From NCBI GenBank assembly GCA_965153355.1, contig OZ231127.1, forward strand, positions 23,002,001 through 23,066,000: a stretch of 64,000 nt of DNA. Direction: 5' to 3'. Each line of letters starts with the position of its first letter. Position 1 is the stretch's first letter. The notes beneath the pieces were generated by a model. The model was given only the letters and a program-made list of their open reading frames with translations, was not told the DNA's origin and made no database searches. The DNA comes from Flaccisagitta enflata. Lineage: Eukaryota > Chaetognatha > Sagittoidea > Aphragmophora. Both the position numbers and the translations under genes were made by a program. Positions 35,277-47,739 of this stretch are shown here, piece after piece.

Positions 35277-35589
35277 CGTCTGACTTTTTTTTCTTCATGG
35301 AATAATATCATTGAGCCTTTATGGTCGCCCACGTTTGGCTTGTAGCCTTAGCTAAATAAGTCTTCCCCCATATAATACCGAGATGCTCTCTCTTCGGTAT
35401 TTTCGGCAATTTCGACGATGACATTGATGCATGGAAGTCGACGCTATCGTCGTCAAGTCACGTGACCGCGGCTGCGAGATTAAGTTTTGTTTAATGTTTA
35501 TGTTTTGTGGTAAACAGGTGGGGCCGCGGCCATTTCCGAGCGTGTCTAAACCCACATAAACCTGTTTGCTCTTCTCCATCCATTCTCTC

Positions 35590-35851
35590 TCTCTCTCTCT
35601 CTCTCTTTTTCTTCCTTTCTTTTCTTCTTTCCGTTTGCCTTCTTTTTCGGTCTTGCGTTCTTTCTTTCTTTCTTTCCTGCATTCAAATTTTTTTCCTTCC
35701 ATCTTTCTCTCTTTGTTTCTTTAGCTTTTCGTTTGTTTCTTTGTTTGTTTGTTTTCACTTTGTTTTTCCTTCACTTTTGTTTATTTCTTTGTTCATTTGT
35801 TTCTTTCCTTCTTTGTTGAAAGAAAGAAAAAAAGAAAGAAAGAAAGAAATA

Positions 35852-35939
<88 letters not shown>

Positions 35940-35990
35940 ACGAAAGAAGGAAAGAAAGAAAGAAAGACAGAAAGAGAGAAGAGAAAAATA
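35590..35990 (+). repeat. T/C-rich then (GAAA)n array
   Basis: CTTT-type units to about 35810 turn at TTCTTTGTTGAAAGAAAG into GAAA units to 35985, an inverted pair of purine and pyrimidine tracts. Confidence 0.9.
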
Positions 35991-36549
35991 TAAAGAGACA
36001 GCAGGTAAGAAAGAAAGAAGTATAGCGAGTAAGAGCCCAAGACAACATGGAAATTGATGAAAACGTTTGAAAAGTGGAGCATGCGCAGTAAAAAGGAGTA
36101 ACGTGTGACGGGTGAGATTTAATAGACATGCATAATCTAAAACCTTTTGATGCTCAATATCTACTCCAGCGTAAAAGATACTGAGTAAATTTTGCTGAGA
36201 AAATGCCGACAACAATGTTGACCATTTTACAAGAAACTAAATAATTTTACGAATCTATTTTGTTTCATTTTTTTTTTTTTGCATATGTCATATTTCATAC
36301 CATGAAAATTCTGTTTTGGGCTTGTCTCCTTTTTCTTCACGAAAAACAAATGAAGAAAAGAATGAAAACTTCCGGTTATTCAAAAGTTGTGCGAAATAAT
36401 TGCTGCTTCGATGAAAGGGAGTCGCCCTGAGAAGATTATTCTTTAAGGAAATTTATGTAATGAATGAAAAGAGAAGCAATATCAGGGGTACTATCTTGGT
36501 GATAGAAATAGAGAAATATGGAAACAAGTATCAAGTTGGGGAGATTACT
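35991..36549. other. Intergenic, nothing recognised
   Basis: No coding, RNA or repeat signal seen. Confidence 0.5.
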
Positions 36550-36754
36550 ATTTTTAGTCACATGCACATGACTCTACAACTCGCTATGTTGGTCCATCGG
36601 TCCATTGGTTTGTCTGTCCCTGTTAGCTTTTTCGGCATGGATGGGCAGTTTTTGTATGACTGCTCCTGCCGAAATACTTGGGTTAGCCTTTTCCATCACT
36701 GCCCCTACCCACCCGCACTCCACTTCAGTAGCCGTGTATTCAGCCTTGTTTTAA
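36550..36754 (+). mobile_element. GTCGCG-type element with altered hairpin
   Basis: TTTTTAGTCACATGCACATGAC keeps the stem as GTCACATG/CATGTGAC-like pairing; the family end GCCGTGTATTCAGCCTTGTTTT is present. Paired base changes in the stem suggest the hairpin matters. Confidence 0.6.
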
Positions 36755-37465
36755 CATATTGAGCAACTGACCTCAGATTTGTAAGAGTTAGAAACTCTTG
36801 GAAATGGCATTCTTTTGTTAAGGAGCCACACTCTTCCAAAGTTGATGCTTCTTTTCAGATGTCCCTATTTTAATGAGCGAGATGGTAACTGTTGAAAATG
36901 CAGCAACATTCGTGTAGTGCACAAATTGGCCGAAAAGACGGTCGATTGTACAATCTAGTGATTTTTTTACCGTTTTTGAGTGGAGGGCATCATCAGTCAA
37001 GTCATCGAGCAGGTCACGTTAAGAGAAAGAAAGAAAGAGAGACAGAGAAAAAAAACGTTTCCACTTTTCGTCAGTCTAAATATTTACAAACGGGGAAAAG
37101 GTCCTTTTTTATCTTTTTCATTTTGTAAGAAAACACGGCCCTAAGGAAAAACCAGGCTTGCATCTATGTTTCCCGGATTTTAAAGGGTATTTCAAAAATG
37201 CGATTGATTTTATGTTCCAACATCTCAAAATCCGCCGGTGCGCCGGTCAACTAGGAGCATGCCCACTATAATGTGAGACCAGCCGACCAATTTCCCTCAC
37301 CTACCAAAACTGAAAACGTGGAAGATGGCCTTATGACTAGTTACTACTCACTCCTATTTTTCCATGGAGTAGAACTAGTAACTAGTAGTGTATTAGTGCC
37401 AAATGAGTGAGAATGATAAGGGAATGTTGTAATAAACAAGTAAGAGTAAAGAAAAAAAGGTTCGA
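36755..37465. other. Intergenic, nothing recognised
   Basis: A short palindrome near ACTAGTTACTACTCACTCC (37338) pairs with GGAGTAGAACTAGTAACTAG; otherwise plain. Confidence 0.45.
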
Positions 37466-37541
<76 letters not shown>

Positions 37542-37545
37542 AAAG

Positions 37546-37604
<59 letters not shown>

Positions 37605-37605
37605 C

Positions 37606-37667
<62 letters not shown>

Positions 37668-37730
37668 TAAGAAAGAAAAAAGCGAGAAAAAGAAAGAAAG
37701 AAAAAAAAGGAAGAAAGAAAGAAAGAAATA

Positions 37731-37810
<80 letters not shown>

Positions 37811-37815
37811 AAGAA
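37466..37815 (+). repeat. (GAAA)n microsatellite
   Basis: About 350 bp with few interruptions. Confidence 0.95.
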
Positions 37816-38606
37816 ACAAGAGAGAAAAACCGGATGAAAAGTGTGTGGCAGCCGGTAAGATCCCGGGCCCCCACCGGCACACGAAAAAAGGTGAATGAAA
37901 CATTTGACAACACGTAAACTGAGTCAAAAACGACATCCATCGATACTGTTATGTAACAGAGGGGGACGAACAAAATTATGAAATTCATAATTAATTTGCT
38001 AAGATAATCGCTCATTCAATTTCTTACTGGCTGTCGACTCCAGATGTCATCTTAGAATGAAAAAAAAAATGAAGGTTTCTTTCTATGTTTTAGGAGAAAA
38101 AAAACTTTTTCTTTTAAATTTTGTTTGAAAAATTCTTTTCGAAAACATACAAGCTTCAGAAGTACTTTGTTCGTGCGCGAAAAAAAAAGCATTTCTACAA
38201 CAAAGAGTATCTATTGATCGGTCAGTTGGTAACTTAAAATTGTCCGGTTTGTATTGGTATATTCGGTCTTGCTCTTATGGGGATCACGTACGAGCCACTT
38301 ACAATCGCGACCTCGTGAAAGTGATCTAGCGCACCCAGAGAATACTATGCCAATTTAAGCGGAGTTGCGGTGTTAAACAGTCACCATGCACCAATACCCA
38401 AATGAAATCAAAATTAAGACATCAAGTATTGACTTCCATGATGACAATGATCTCAACCGTACGCGTACCAAGATCAAGAGGATCCTAAATACAGTCTCTT
38501 ATCTTTCACGTTTCCCCTTCTTTTGTGTTATTCCTCTGTTTGTTTTCACTGATATCAAGAAACTCATCTTGGAAATGGGAAGAGATAATGTCTTACGGAG
38601 ACAACG
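37816..38606. other. Intergenic, nothing recognised
   Basis: An open frame at 38386-38600 has no splice or start evidence and runs into the (GA)n array. Confidence 0.5.
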
Positions 38607-38608
38607 AA

Positions 38609-38697
<89 letters not shown>
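38607..38697 (+). repeat. (GA)n microsatellite
   Basis: Nearly pure GA, just downstream of the protease gene. Confidence 0.95.
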
Positions 38698-38699
<2 letters not shown>

Positions 38700-38783
38700 A
38701 GGCAAGAGACAAATAAACGTCACGCGCTAAATGACTTTCCATTTTCATCGGCTCGCGTTTCCTTTGAGGCGTTTTGAGGCACT

Positions 38784-38789
38784 TTTATT
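38784..38789 (-). terminator. Possible poly(A) signal AATAAA of the serine protease gene
   Basis: AATAAA reads on the minus strand about 340 nt after the protease stop codon. No closer canonical hexamer is visible between 38790 and 39127. Position alone supports it. Confidence 0.3.
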
Positions 38790-39126
38790 TCCTGTTTAGC
38801 AAGAATTCCCATGCGCCATTGAATCATTGTTTTGGACGACATGTTTTGCTAGTCAGAAACGCTTCGCTAACAGAATAGAGGTTTTCCTAAAAATATGTTT
38901 TGGAATACTATTTAGCAGTTAAAAGTACAGTTTGATTGCAAGGACAAAAGGACAAAAAAAAAAATAAAAAAAATAAAGAACAATCTGCCCTTCTATTTCA
39001 TAAAGTTTCACAAAAGATATAGTTTTTTGTTTTTTTGTTGCGATGAACATTACTCATCGCGCATAATTAATCAAGTTGTGGCGACATCAAAACGAACAAA
39101 ACATGATAAAACAAAACGTAACAAAA

Positions 39127-39278
39127 TTAGATTCCTTTGACGTATCTGGTTATCCATTTACGGAAGAAAGCGACGCTTGAGAACACTCCCGGTTTCTTAT
39201 TGCAAGTCGTTGTGCCGAAGGAAACGACTCCGACCACATCGTAACTTCCAGATCCATTTGGACATGCCAGGGGACCAC
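39127..39278 (-). CDS. Secreted S1 serine protease, exon 6 (C-terminus with stop)
   Basis: The acceptor GTGTTTTGCAG precedes GT|GGT. With the G from exon 5 it completes GDSGGPL, then ACPNGSGSYDVVGVVSFG, TTTCNKKPGVFSSV and FFRKWITRYVKGI followed by TAA. VVSFG and PGVF are the standard S1 pocket and C-terminal helix motifs. The Cys of TTTC pairs with Cys191 and the Cys of LAC with Cys136. The whole protein is about 270 residues, usual for a secreted protease with no extra domains. Intron 5 is 6.5 kb and contains diverged copies of this exon's acceptor region at 39765 and 39870. Likely role: extracellular protein digestion or a proteolytic cascade; the substrate cannot be read from sequence. Confidence 0.92.
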
Positions 39279-39445
39279 CTGCAAAACACACACGCGCGTC
39301 AATGAGCTCAAAAGCAATTGTCAAATGAAGAGCACGAAAATGGAAGACAGTGAAAACACCTTCAAAACACACACACACACACACATATACGTCGATGGGC
39401 TAATAAACTGACGTCAAATGGTAGAGAGTGAAACCAAATTATTCA

Positions 39446-39757
39446 GGGGTGTATATGATTGAGTCGCTTTTGATTCCCCCCCCCCTGCCTTTGATTTTCT
39501 TCCCCGTGACGGGACGCTTCGCGTTTTAAAATCTATGATGTTCTTCCCCATAAAGCAATAAAACAGCGTAGTTAAGGTTTGAATAGTGTGAAATTGTGTT
39601 TTACATTCTAGTTTTTATGATTTGGTACTGTCAAAAGTTGTATTTTCCCAAAATTTTCCTTTTTTCTCCTTTGATTTCCTTCCCCATCTCCAAACCCTTT
39701 GATTCCCCCCCCCCCCCCACCGGGGGGGGGGAGAAAACTCAATGATATACAGGCCTG
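39446..39757 (+). repeat. Dispersed ~320-bp repeat, copy 2, in protease intron 5
   Basis: This is the same element as 28886-29208, starting GGGGTGTATATGATTGAGTC and ending ACTCAATGATATACAGGCCTG. It separates the real exon 6 acceptor from its two duplicate copies. Confidence 0.75.
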
Positions 39758-39761
39758 AAAT

Positions 39762-39940
39762 CATTTGGACATGCCGGGGCGGGCACCACCTGCACAACAC
39801 ACATACGCTCATAATCAAAACGTCAAACGAAGACGGAAATGGAAGAGAATGAAAACATCGCAACTTAAGTATTTGGACATGCTGGGGCGGGCACCACCTG
39901 CAAAACACACAAGCACGTCAATGAGCTAATAAACCGACGC
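39762..39940 (-). repeat. Two diverged copies of the protease exon 6 acceptor region
   Basis: 'catttggacatgccggggcgggcaccacctgcacaacacac' (39765) and 'atttggacatgctggggcgggcaccacctgcaaaacacac' (39870) match the real boundary at 39257-39295. On the minus strand both keep TGCAG|GTGGT at the junction, but carry an insertion after it. Confidence 0.8.
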
Positions 39941-40919
39941 ACATGAAGAGGTTTTAAAAAAGGGGGGAAAAGATAACAGTTTGTCGGTTTAAACTGCTGG
40001 TCGCCTTAGGGGAACAAACTCTGACAACAGTTGACTATCACTTAACCATTTCACTGAGAGCCACCTGTGACTTTCCATCTGTCTAATTTTATCTCATCTT
40101 TGAATGACTGCAAGAAATTTCACATCTTGTTCAAAGACTTATTTTGTTAAGGTCATTTCCACAATAAAACCGGCCCAGCTGAAATTCATGATGTATTATG
40201 GAATTATGGAATTATGGAATTATGGAGTTAAGTATTACGGAAAATTTCTTTTTTCCCCTTTTAATACAGACGTAACCCTAGTTACATGCAGAATTTCAGA
40301 CCTTAATGTCAATTCTTGCCCAAGATATTGATTTTTGAAGAGAGTGACCTAAAATGTTAACACCCTGTTACTCCTATGTTACTCTGATTATGATAAAAAT
40401 TAACATAGTTGAACACATTTTAGATATTAGAATATTTTTTTTTCAGATGATCTAAAAAAGTATCAATTTCTGATCATGTGACTCAAATTTCAAACTATTA
40501 GGTACGGCCATTATAAAATCATAACATTTTTATTAATGTTAACGAATTCCGTCGCCTGATTTCCGCCAGTCTAGTTTATTGTGGAAACTGCCTTAAGAAG
40601 ATTTTTCAGTTTGTTCAAGCCTAATAATGGTTTCAATGAAGCGTTGGCTGCGTTGCCATTGCGTCATTGCTACTGTCACTGTCACAATAACATGATTCTC
40701 CCTCGTAAGTGTCGATAGATTTTTGTCACAAGGCATTCAATTGCTGCGCGTTTGACAACTCCCTTGCCGAAATTTAATGATGAGTCGACCATACGACCAT
40801 ACGGTATTCAAATGTGGCCTTGTTGCCTTGTTTCGATGCTATCATTTCCAATTTATGTTTAAAAGAAAAGCAATCGTTACGGCAAAAGTCAATATTCCGC
40901 CTCGTTCCTTTCACCGAAG
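39941..40919. other. Protease intron 5, nothing recognised
   Basis: Four GGAATTATG units near 40200; otherwise AT-rich. Confidence 0.5.
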
Positions 40920-42002
40920 CACAGTGGGGCTTAACCTAATTTGGGTTAAAAAAAATCCTCAATGGCAATGACTTGCGTAGGTATGTTTATATAATGGGAG
41001 TGAATAAATATCAGCTTTCAAAAAAAAATTTCCCTTGAAAGTTTACCCGTTGGACCTCATTTCAGGCTCAAAATGGCCTATTTTTGACCATTTTGGCCTG
41101 TTTTTCAAAATTACTGTTCTCAGACTCTTCAATAAACGTCAAACAAGTAATATTTCAATCACCGGGATGTACAACCACCAAAGAAAATCATCTCCCTGGA
41201 AAAATTTTATCATTTTTTACCTATTTTTGACCTAAAATGGCCTATTTTTTATCATTTTTGCCTTTTTTTCAAAATTACTGTTCTCAAACCCTTTAAAAAA
41301 GGTCAAACTAGTAATATTTCATTCATTGGGATGTACAACTACCAAATTAGATCAACACACCTGAGCAATTTGGTCGTTTTGCACCAATTTTTGACCCAAA
41401 ATGGCCTATTTTTGACCATTTTGGCCTGTTTTTCAAAATTACTGTTCTCAAACTCTTCAATAAACATCAAACTAGTAATATTTCAATCACAGGGATATAC
41501 AACCACCAAAAAAATCATTTTCCTTGAAGTTTTTTGTCATTTTTTACCTATTTCTTACCTAAAATGGCCTATTTTTGACTGTTTTTGCCTTTTTTTCAAA
41601 ATAACTGTTCTCAAACTCTTTGAAAAAGGTCAAACTAGTAATATTTCATTCATTGGGAAGTACAAATACCAAAATAAATCAACACACGAGCAATTCGGTT
41701 GTTTTGCACTAATTTTTGACCCAAAATGGCCTATTTTTGACCATCTTGGCCTGTTTTTCAAAATTACTATTCTCAAACTCTTCAATGAACGTCAAACAAG
41801 TAATATTTCAATCACCGGGATGTACAACCACCAAAAAAAATCAATTCCATAGAAAAATTTTGTTATTTTGAACCTATTTTTGACCTAAAATGGTATATTT
41901 TTGACTATTTCAGCCTGTTTTAAAATAACTGTTCTCAAACCATTAAATAAAGGTCAAACAAGTAATATTTCATTCAGTGGGATGTACAACTCTTAGAAAA
42001 AT

Positions 42003-42169
<167 letters not shown>

Positions 42170-42412
42170 ACAGAGTAAAATGCAAAAGCAAGCGTCATAT
42201 AACTGAGTTAATTTGAGTAACATTTTATCTGATCAAGTTCTATAAACATTTTGTTTTTCAACTCTTTGTTCACTAAGGGATGGTGTGCTCGCTTAAGCCA
42301 TGGGCTCTTGACATTGTAAGCATTGTCATTATAAAAACGTCAACTGACAAATTGAACTACAGATTCATGATGTGTAAATGAAGTCAGTTGCAATAAAGCC
42401 GATATACCCATT

Positions 42413-42700
42413 GGTCAGACTTGTTTGATTTTTTGCCGTTTTTGCTCCTACTGGCCATTGTGGCCTTCTCCATCACTGCCCCTACCCCTGTCCCCACACA
42501 TGGGACTAGAATATCTGGCCTTAATAGTGACTTGCTGTGCGACTCTACATCCCGCCATGTCCATGTTTGTTGGTCTGTCACATTTTACTTTTCTAATTTT
42601 CATCTTTTTATGCGGTCTTTGGATTCAATGCTCCTGTCCAAATGATTAAGTGACCTACACTACGGCCCCTGCCCACCCAAACCTGCGGTCACAAAACAAG
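42413..42700 (+). mobile_element. Rearranged GTCGCG-type element fragments
   Basis: 'ttttgctcctactggccattgtggccttctccatcactgcccc' is followed by 'ggccttaatagtgacttgctgtgcgactctacatcccgcc' and then 'acggcccctgcccaccc'. Two partial copies seem joined. It lies inside the large foldback at 40920-44856. Confidence 0.4.
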
Positions 42701-42873
42701 AATATGAAAGCATTAGGGGGTTGATTTTTTATGGTGATTGTACATCCTACTAAATGAATTATATTTTGTTTGAACTTTTAGATTGTAATTTTAAATAGCA
42801 GCCCAAAGGCAGTAAGAGGTCAGCGGTACCCGTGCCCTGCTTGAGTAGTGTCTGATTAAGTTGAGGGGGAGCA

Positions 42874-43856
42874 GGGCAGCGGCCCCAAAGGGGACGAAGT
42901 CCTGTAGAACACAGGGGGAATCTGTCCGTCCATCCGTCCGTCCGTCTCCCCTGCCCATCCTCAGGGCTTCCTTTAGAATTATTTTGACCTTGCCAAATAG
43001 CCAAATCCACATTGCCCAAATTTAAGCAAAATGACCCAATTCCAAGCATATTGGCCCAAATCCAAGCAAAATGGCCCAAATCTGGTCAGAATCTAGGTAC
43101 TTGAGGCCAAAATGATGGACCTCAGGCCAGAATTAGGGTTTTCTGGCAAGATTTGGGCCATTTTGCTTGGATTTGGGTCAATACACTTTTTTTATTTTAT
43201 AAGAGACCAGTTTATAAGAGACATGAGGCTGAGATTTGCCGAAATTTTAAGAACAAAATAAGAGAATGCCCAGGCTGAGATTCACTTTTGGAAATTTGTT
43301 AGAAATTTTTTTTTGAGTCTCTTGATAAAACATATGACAATCCTAAGACTTTTTTCAAAAATTTGTAAATTTTTCAGAAAAAAGACTTTCTTTTTTGGTT
43401 TTGTTTGTCACATTGAACAAGATATTTCAAGTTTTCTAGTAACTAACAAGTTTTCAATTGAAGATACATAGAACACTACAAAATAGTGTATTTATACATT
43501 GTTTTCCATATAAATAGTGTATTTATACATTATTTTCCATATTTCATGCGTCGAAAAAATAAGAACAATTTAAGAGAATTTGAGCCTCAAAACAGCGAAA
43601 AATTTAAGAACATCCAGGCTGAGTTTAAAAATCTTGTCTCTTATAAAAAAAAAAAAGTGTATGCTTGGATTTGGGTCATTTTGCTTAGATTTGGGCCAAA
43701 TTGCATGGATTTGGGCTATTTGGCAGAATTGGGGTCAGAATAGGCCCCAAAGGAGAAGAAGCCCTGAGGATGGGGCAGGGGGGGACGTACGGACGGACGG
43801 ACGGACAGATTCCCCCTGTGTTCTACAGGACTTCGTTCCCTTTGGGGCCGCTGCCC
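42874..43856. repeat. Snapback element with GGGCAGCGGCCCC stem and CCCAAATCCAAGCAAAATGG minisatellite, interrupted
   Basis: The arm GGGCAGCGGCCCCAAAGGGG then 'acgaagtcctgtagaacaca' mirrors the right end. A 19-20 bp minisatellite fills the arms. A TA-flanked foldback is inserted at 43182-43661. Confidence 0.85.
43182..43661. mobile_element. TA-flanked foldback nested in the snapback element
   Basis: TA|CACTTTTTTTATTTTATAAG then AGAC at the left mirrors GTCTCTTATAAAAAAAAAA then AAGTG|TA at the right. Internal 'ggctgagattt' links it to 8375-8793. Confidence 0.8.
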
Positions 43857-44933
43857 AAAAACATGTCATAACGGTCCAAAATAAGCCATTCTGAGTTGAA
43901 AATAGTTAAAAAATGACAAAATTTTTTCAGGGAGTTGATTTTTTTTGGTGACTGTACATCCAACCGATTGAAATATTAATTGTTTGACCTTTAATAAAGA
44001 CTTGGGGAATAGTGATTTTAAAAAACAGGCCAAAATGGTCAAAAAAAGGCTAATTTGAGTCAAAAATTGTTGCAAAACAGATAATCGATGTGTTGACTTA
44101 TTTTGATATTTGTATTTCCCAATGAATGAAATATTACTAGTTTGACCTTTTTCAAAAAGTTTGAGAACAGTTATTTTGAAAATAAGGCAAAAACAGGCAA
44201 AAATACACCATTTTAGGTCAAAAATAGGTAAAAAATGACAAAATTTCCAGGGAAATAATTTTTTTTGGTGGTTGTATATCCCGGTGATTGAAATATTACT
44301 TGTTTGACGTTTATTGAAGAGTTTGAGAACAGTAACTTTGAAAAACAGGCCAAAATGGGCAAAAATAGACCATTTTGGGTCAAAAATTGGTGCAAAATGA
44401 CCAAATTGCTCAGGTGTGTTGATTTATTTTGGTAGTTGTACATCCCAATGAATGAAATATTACTAGTTTGACCTTTTTCAAAGGATTTGAGAACAGTAAT
44501 TTTGAAAAAAAGGCAAAAATAGTCAAAAATAGGCCATTTTAGGTCAAAAATAGGTAAAAAATGACAAAACTTTTCCAGGGAGATGATTTTTTTTTGGTGG
44601 TTGTACATCCCAGTGATTGAAATATTACTTGTTTGACGTTTATTGAAGAGTTTGAGAACAGTAATTTTGAAAAACAGGCCAAAATGGTCAAAAATAGGCC
44701 ATTTTGAGCCTAAAATGAGGTCCAACTGGTAAACTTTCAAGGGAAATTTTTTTTTGAAAGCTGATATTTATTCACTCCCATTATATAAACATACCTACGC
44801 AAGTCATTGCCATCGAGGATTTTTTTGAACCCAAATTAGGTTAAGCCCCACTGTGGAAGCCGCATATCGTATTTCTTTTGCCATAGATCTTTCTTTCCAC
44901 GCATCTCTTCATCGAGCTATCTCTATTCTTTTT

Positions 44934-44934
<1 letters not shown>

Positions 44935-45022
<88 letters not shown>

Positions 45023-45060
45023 AATCTATCGATCTATCTATCTATCTGTCAGTCTACATG
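44935..45060 (+). repeat. (TATC)n microsatellite
   Basis: About 27 units with late variants. Confidence 0.95.
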
Positions 45061-45135
45061 TCTCTCAGTCAGTCAGTTTAACTCTCTGTCTGTCAGCCGT
45101 TCAGTCTATCTGTCTGTTGGTCTTTGTTTCTTTCT

Positions 45136-45329
45136 TTTTAGTCGCGTGCACGCGACTCTACAACCCGCTCTGTCCGTCCGTCGGTCGGTAACACTTTGCT
45201 TATTTGGGGATTACGGGGGGGGGGGTTTTGGGGTTACAGCTCCTGCCTAACTACATAGCTGGTCTATTTCATCACTGCCCCTGCCCACCCGCACGTGACT
45301 TGGGTAGCCGTGTGTCCGGCCTTGTTTTC
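45136..45329 (+). mobile_element. GTCGCG-hairpin element
   Basis: It starts TTTTAGTCGCGTGCACGCGAC then TCTACAACCCGC, has a short CCGTCCGTCGGTCGG core and ends GCACGTGACTTGGGTAGCCG then TGTGTCCGGCCTTGTTTT. Confidence 0.75.
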
Positions 45330-45419
45330 TTTCTTTCGTTGTGTCTTCAATTCTTAGTTTCTCTAATTCTTTGTTTGCTTGTTTGTTTGTTTGTTTGTTT
45401 ATTTCAATCATTCTTTTTT

Positions 45420-45447
45420 CCTTTCTTTCTTTCTTTCTTTCTTGCAT

Positions 45448-45543
<96 letters not shown>

Positions 45544-45563
45544 TCATTCTTTCTTTCTTTTTT

Positions 45564-45631
<68 letters not shown>

Positions 45632-45636
45632 TTTTC

Positions 45637-45720
<84 letters not shown>

Positions 45721-45725
45721 TTTTC

Positions 45726-45799
<74 letters not shown>

Positions 45800-45800
45800 C
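45420..45800 (+). repeat. (CTTT)n microsatellite next to the protease exon 5 donor
   Basis: About 380 bp; it is (GAAA)n on the gene strand, starting 30 nt after the donor. Confidence 0.95.
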
Positions 45801-45830
45801 CTCAATACCCCAGCCCCAACCCCCCCTCAC

Positions 45831-46153
45831 CGGAGTCTCCTTGACAAGGCCCGAATCTTCTTCCTTGTTCTCCGAATCCGATCATTCCGTCTCTGACCAT
45901 GAAGCCCCACTTTTTCTTAAAAGCTTCTTGGGTCCAGATGTTGCCGCTGACTTGCTGTAACGTGTTGGGTTGTTGGTACTTTTCCATGTATCCCCAGCCG
46001 GAATTGACGCATCCTTCGGCGCCTCTGTAGTCTTTATCGGCGGGCGGGACGCAGGCGGGGCCGACGTAAGGACCGCTGAGATCGAGTGGCTCCGACGTTT
46101 GCACGAGAGCGATGTCGTTTTGGAAACGACCCGGAGAGTTGTAATCGAAGTGA
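45831..46153 (-). CDS. Secreted S1 serine protease, exon 5 (catalytic Asp, GDS)
   Basis: The 323-nt exon has acceptor CAACCCCAG before T|CAC and donor TCCG|GTGAGG, phase 1. It encodes SPGRFQNDIALVQTSEPLDL with the catalytic Asp, GPACVPPAD (Cys122), AEGCVNSGWGY (Cys136) and finally FGPCQGDSG with the catalytic Ser. Chymotrypsin residue 189 is Gly here, not the Asp of trypsins, so a trypsin specificity is unlikely. The usual Cys168-Cys182 pair is missing at both positions: the segment TQEAFKKKWGF...MIGFG has no Cys. A 380-bp (CTTT)n array begins about 30 bp beyond the donor. Confidence 0.92.
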
Positions 46154-46185
46154 CTGGGGTTGGGATAATTTGCGTGTAGCCATTA

Positions 46186-46290
46186 GTCAGTATTTGTTTA
46201 ATTTCAACTATAGCCAGTATTTGTTTAATTTCAACTATAGTCAGTATTTGTTTAATTTCAACTATAGTCAGTATTTGTTTAATTTCAATT
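46186..46290 (+). repeat. Four tandem 29-bp units in protease intron 4
   Basis: AGTCAGTATTTGTTTAATTT plus CAACTATA, repeated four times about 35 bp upstream of the exon 5 acceptor. Confidence 0.95.
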
Positions 46291-46780
46291 ATGCCTTAGC
46301 GGGATAAAATGCACGTTACCTTGACCTTGGATGATTGATCTCCTTTCATGATCGCATAGACCATAGATAAATCTCGCTAAAAACCAATGCCGCTTTCAAA
46401 GCTAGATTTACGCTGATCAACTCTTTAAAAACAAACAACCTATATTTCCCCATTAAATTCTTAAGCTGATCAGATCTCGTATATCTGTTCCTACAGTGCA
46501 TGTGGTTATGTCTAATGATTATGAATCATTAACAGAAACCGTCTGTTAAAATCTGAATTTTTTCCAAATATTTATTGGTACCCGGGTATTCAAAACAGTC
46601 CTTCAGCTACCACGCGAATTCCAAAAAACGCACCTCTTTATTTATTTATAAAACAGATAAAAAAATGACTTTAACTATTTTAAGTTGATTCATTTTGAAA
46701 GATTTTCAAAAAAAAATCTTTCATTCTAGACAAACCCCTAAAGCTCTGCAAAGAGATGCGCTATCTTTTTTAAATGAAAT

Positions 46781-46976
46781 TTTAGTCGCTTGCACGCGAC
46801 TCTACACCCCGCTTTGTCCGTCCGTCCTTCCGTCGGTCCGTCACACTTTTATTTTTTTTTATCAATTCTATTTCTTTAAGTCATTTAAAGTCAATAAAGA
46901 GTAAACTGAGTCATTCTTAGTTATTCTAAGTCAATCTGTAAGTCTCGCACGCGACTTATAGGTGTTGGCCTTGTTT
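46781..46976 (+). mobile_element. GTCGCG-hairpin element
   Basis: TTTAGTCGCTTGCACGCGAC then TCTACACCCCGC begins it; AAGTCATTTAAAGT repeats follow the CCGTCCGTCC core; the end is CGCACGCGACTTATAGGTGT then TGGCCTTGTTT. It lies in intron 4 of the protease gene. Confidence 0.75.
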
Positions 46977-47648
46977 CATAGGGATTGCGAAACTGAAATA
47001 GGCAACATTTCTACTCAAACTAATGCCATTTCTAAACGAAAAAAGATAGAACTACCAGATTGGCGCCAAATGAAAGTATTTCCAAAGTGCTTTAAAATGG
47101 TCTGAAATTCTAATTAGTTTCTTAAAAATTGTATGGCTAAATGAGCTATTTCAAAGTGCGTTTTTTCTTTGATTTGTTTTTATATGCGTGGTACACACCG
47201 AGATAACGATATCATCGCAGACCCTTTCGGGACCAGTCTCGGTATCTTAACTTGGGTGATGTAAAATGGCGGCTAACATGGATCATGCGCCTGGTCACCC
47301 TCAACCATGATTTACTCAACATTAAGTTACTGAGACCAGACTTCATTATTTAAATGTTTTTCATGTAATAATATTCATCATTGGTAGGAAAAAACTAAAG
47401 TTCTTTGGACCGCACTGAGAAAAAATCTACGCCAAATCTTTTTTAATCTCACTATTTTCCATGTTCTTTTTCTTTTATTTTTGTCAAAATTCGTTGAGGA
47501 ATGCCTCTTTTAATGAGGAACAAGCGTGTGAAATTTCTATACATGGTCCTGTTTTGATTTCCTCATTATGCAAAAAGTAGCAAGACTGCTTCAAATACAA
47601 TTATTTGTTACACAAGTTCGCTTCAATCTTCCTGTAACTAAGTCTCAT

Positions 47649-47649
<1 letters not shown>
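46977..47649. other. Protease intron 4, nothing recognised
   Basis: No extra exon that would solve the exon 4/5 phase problem was found here. Confidence 0.45.

Positions 47650-47723
<74 letters not shown>
47650..47723 (+). repeat. (CT)n microsatellite abutting protease exon 4
   Basis: Pure CT; (GA)n on the gene strand. It runs directly on from exon 4 coding sequence. Confidence 0.95.
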
Positions 47724-47725
<2 letters not shown>

Positions 47726-47739
47726 AAAAACTCCTTCTC

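Noticed and set aside
45204-45960. Plus-strand Phe/Leu/Ser-rich frame over the (CTTT)n array
   Set aside because: Microsatellite translation, antisense to protease exon 5 at its end.
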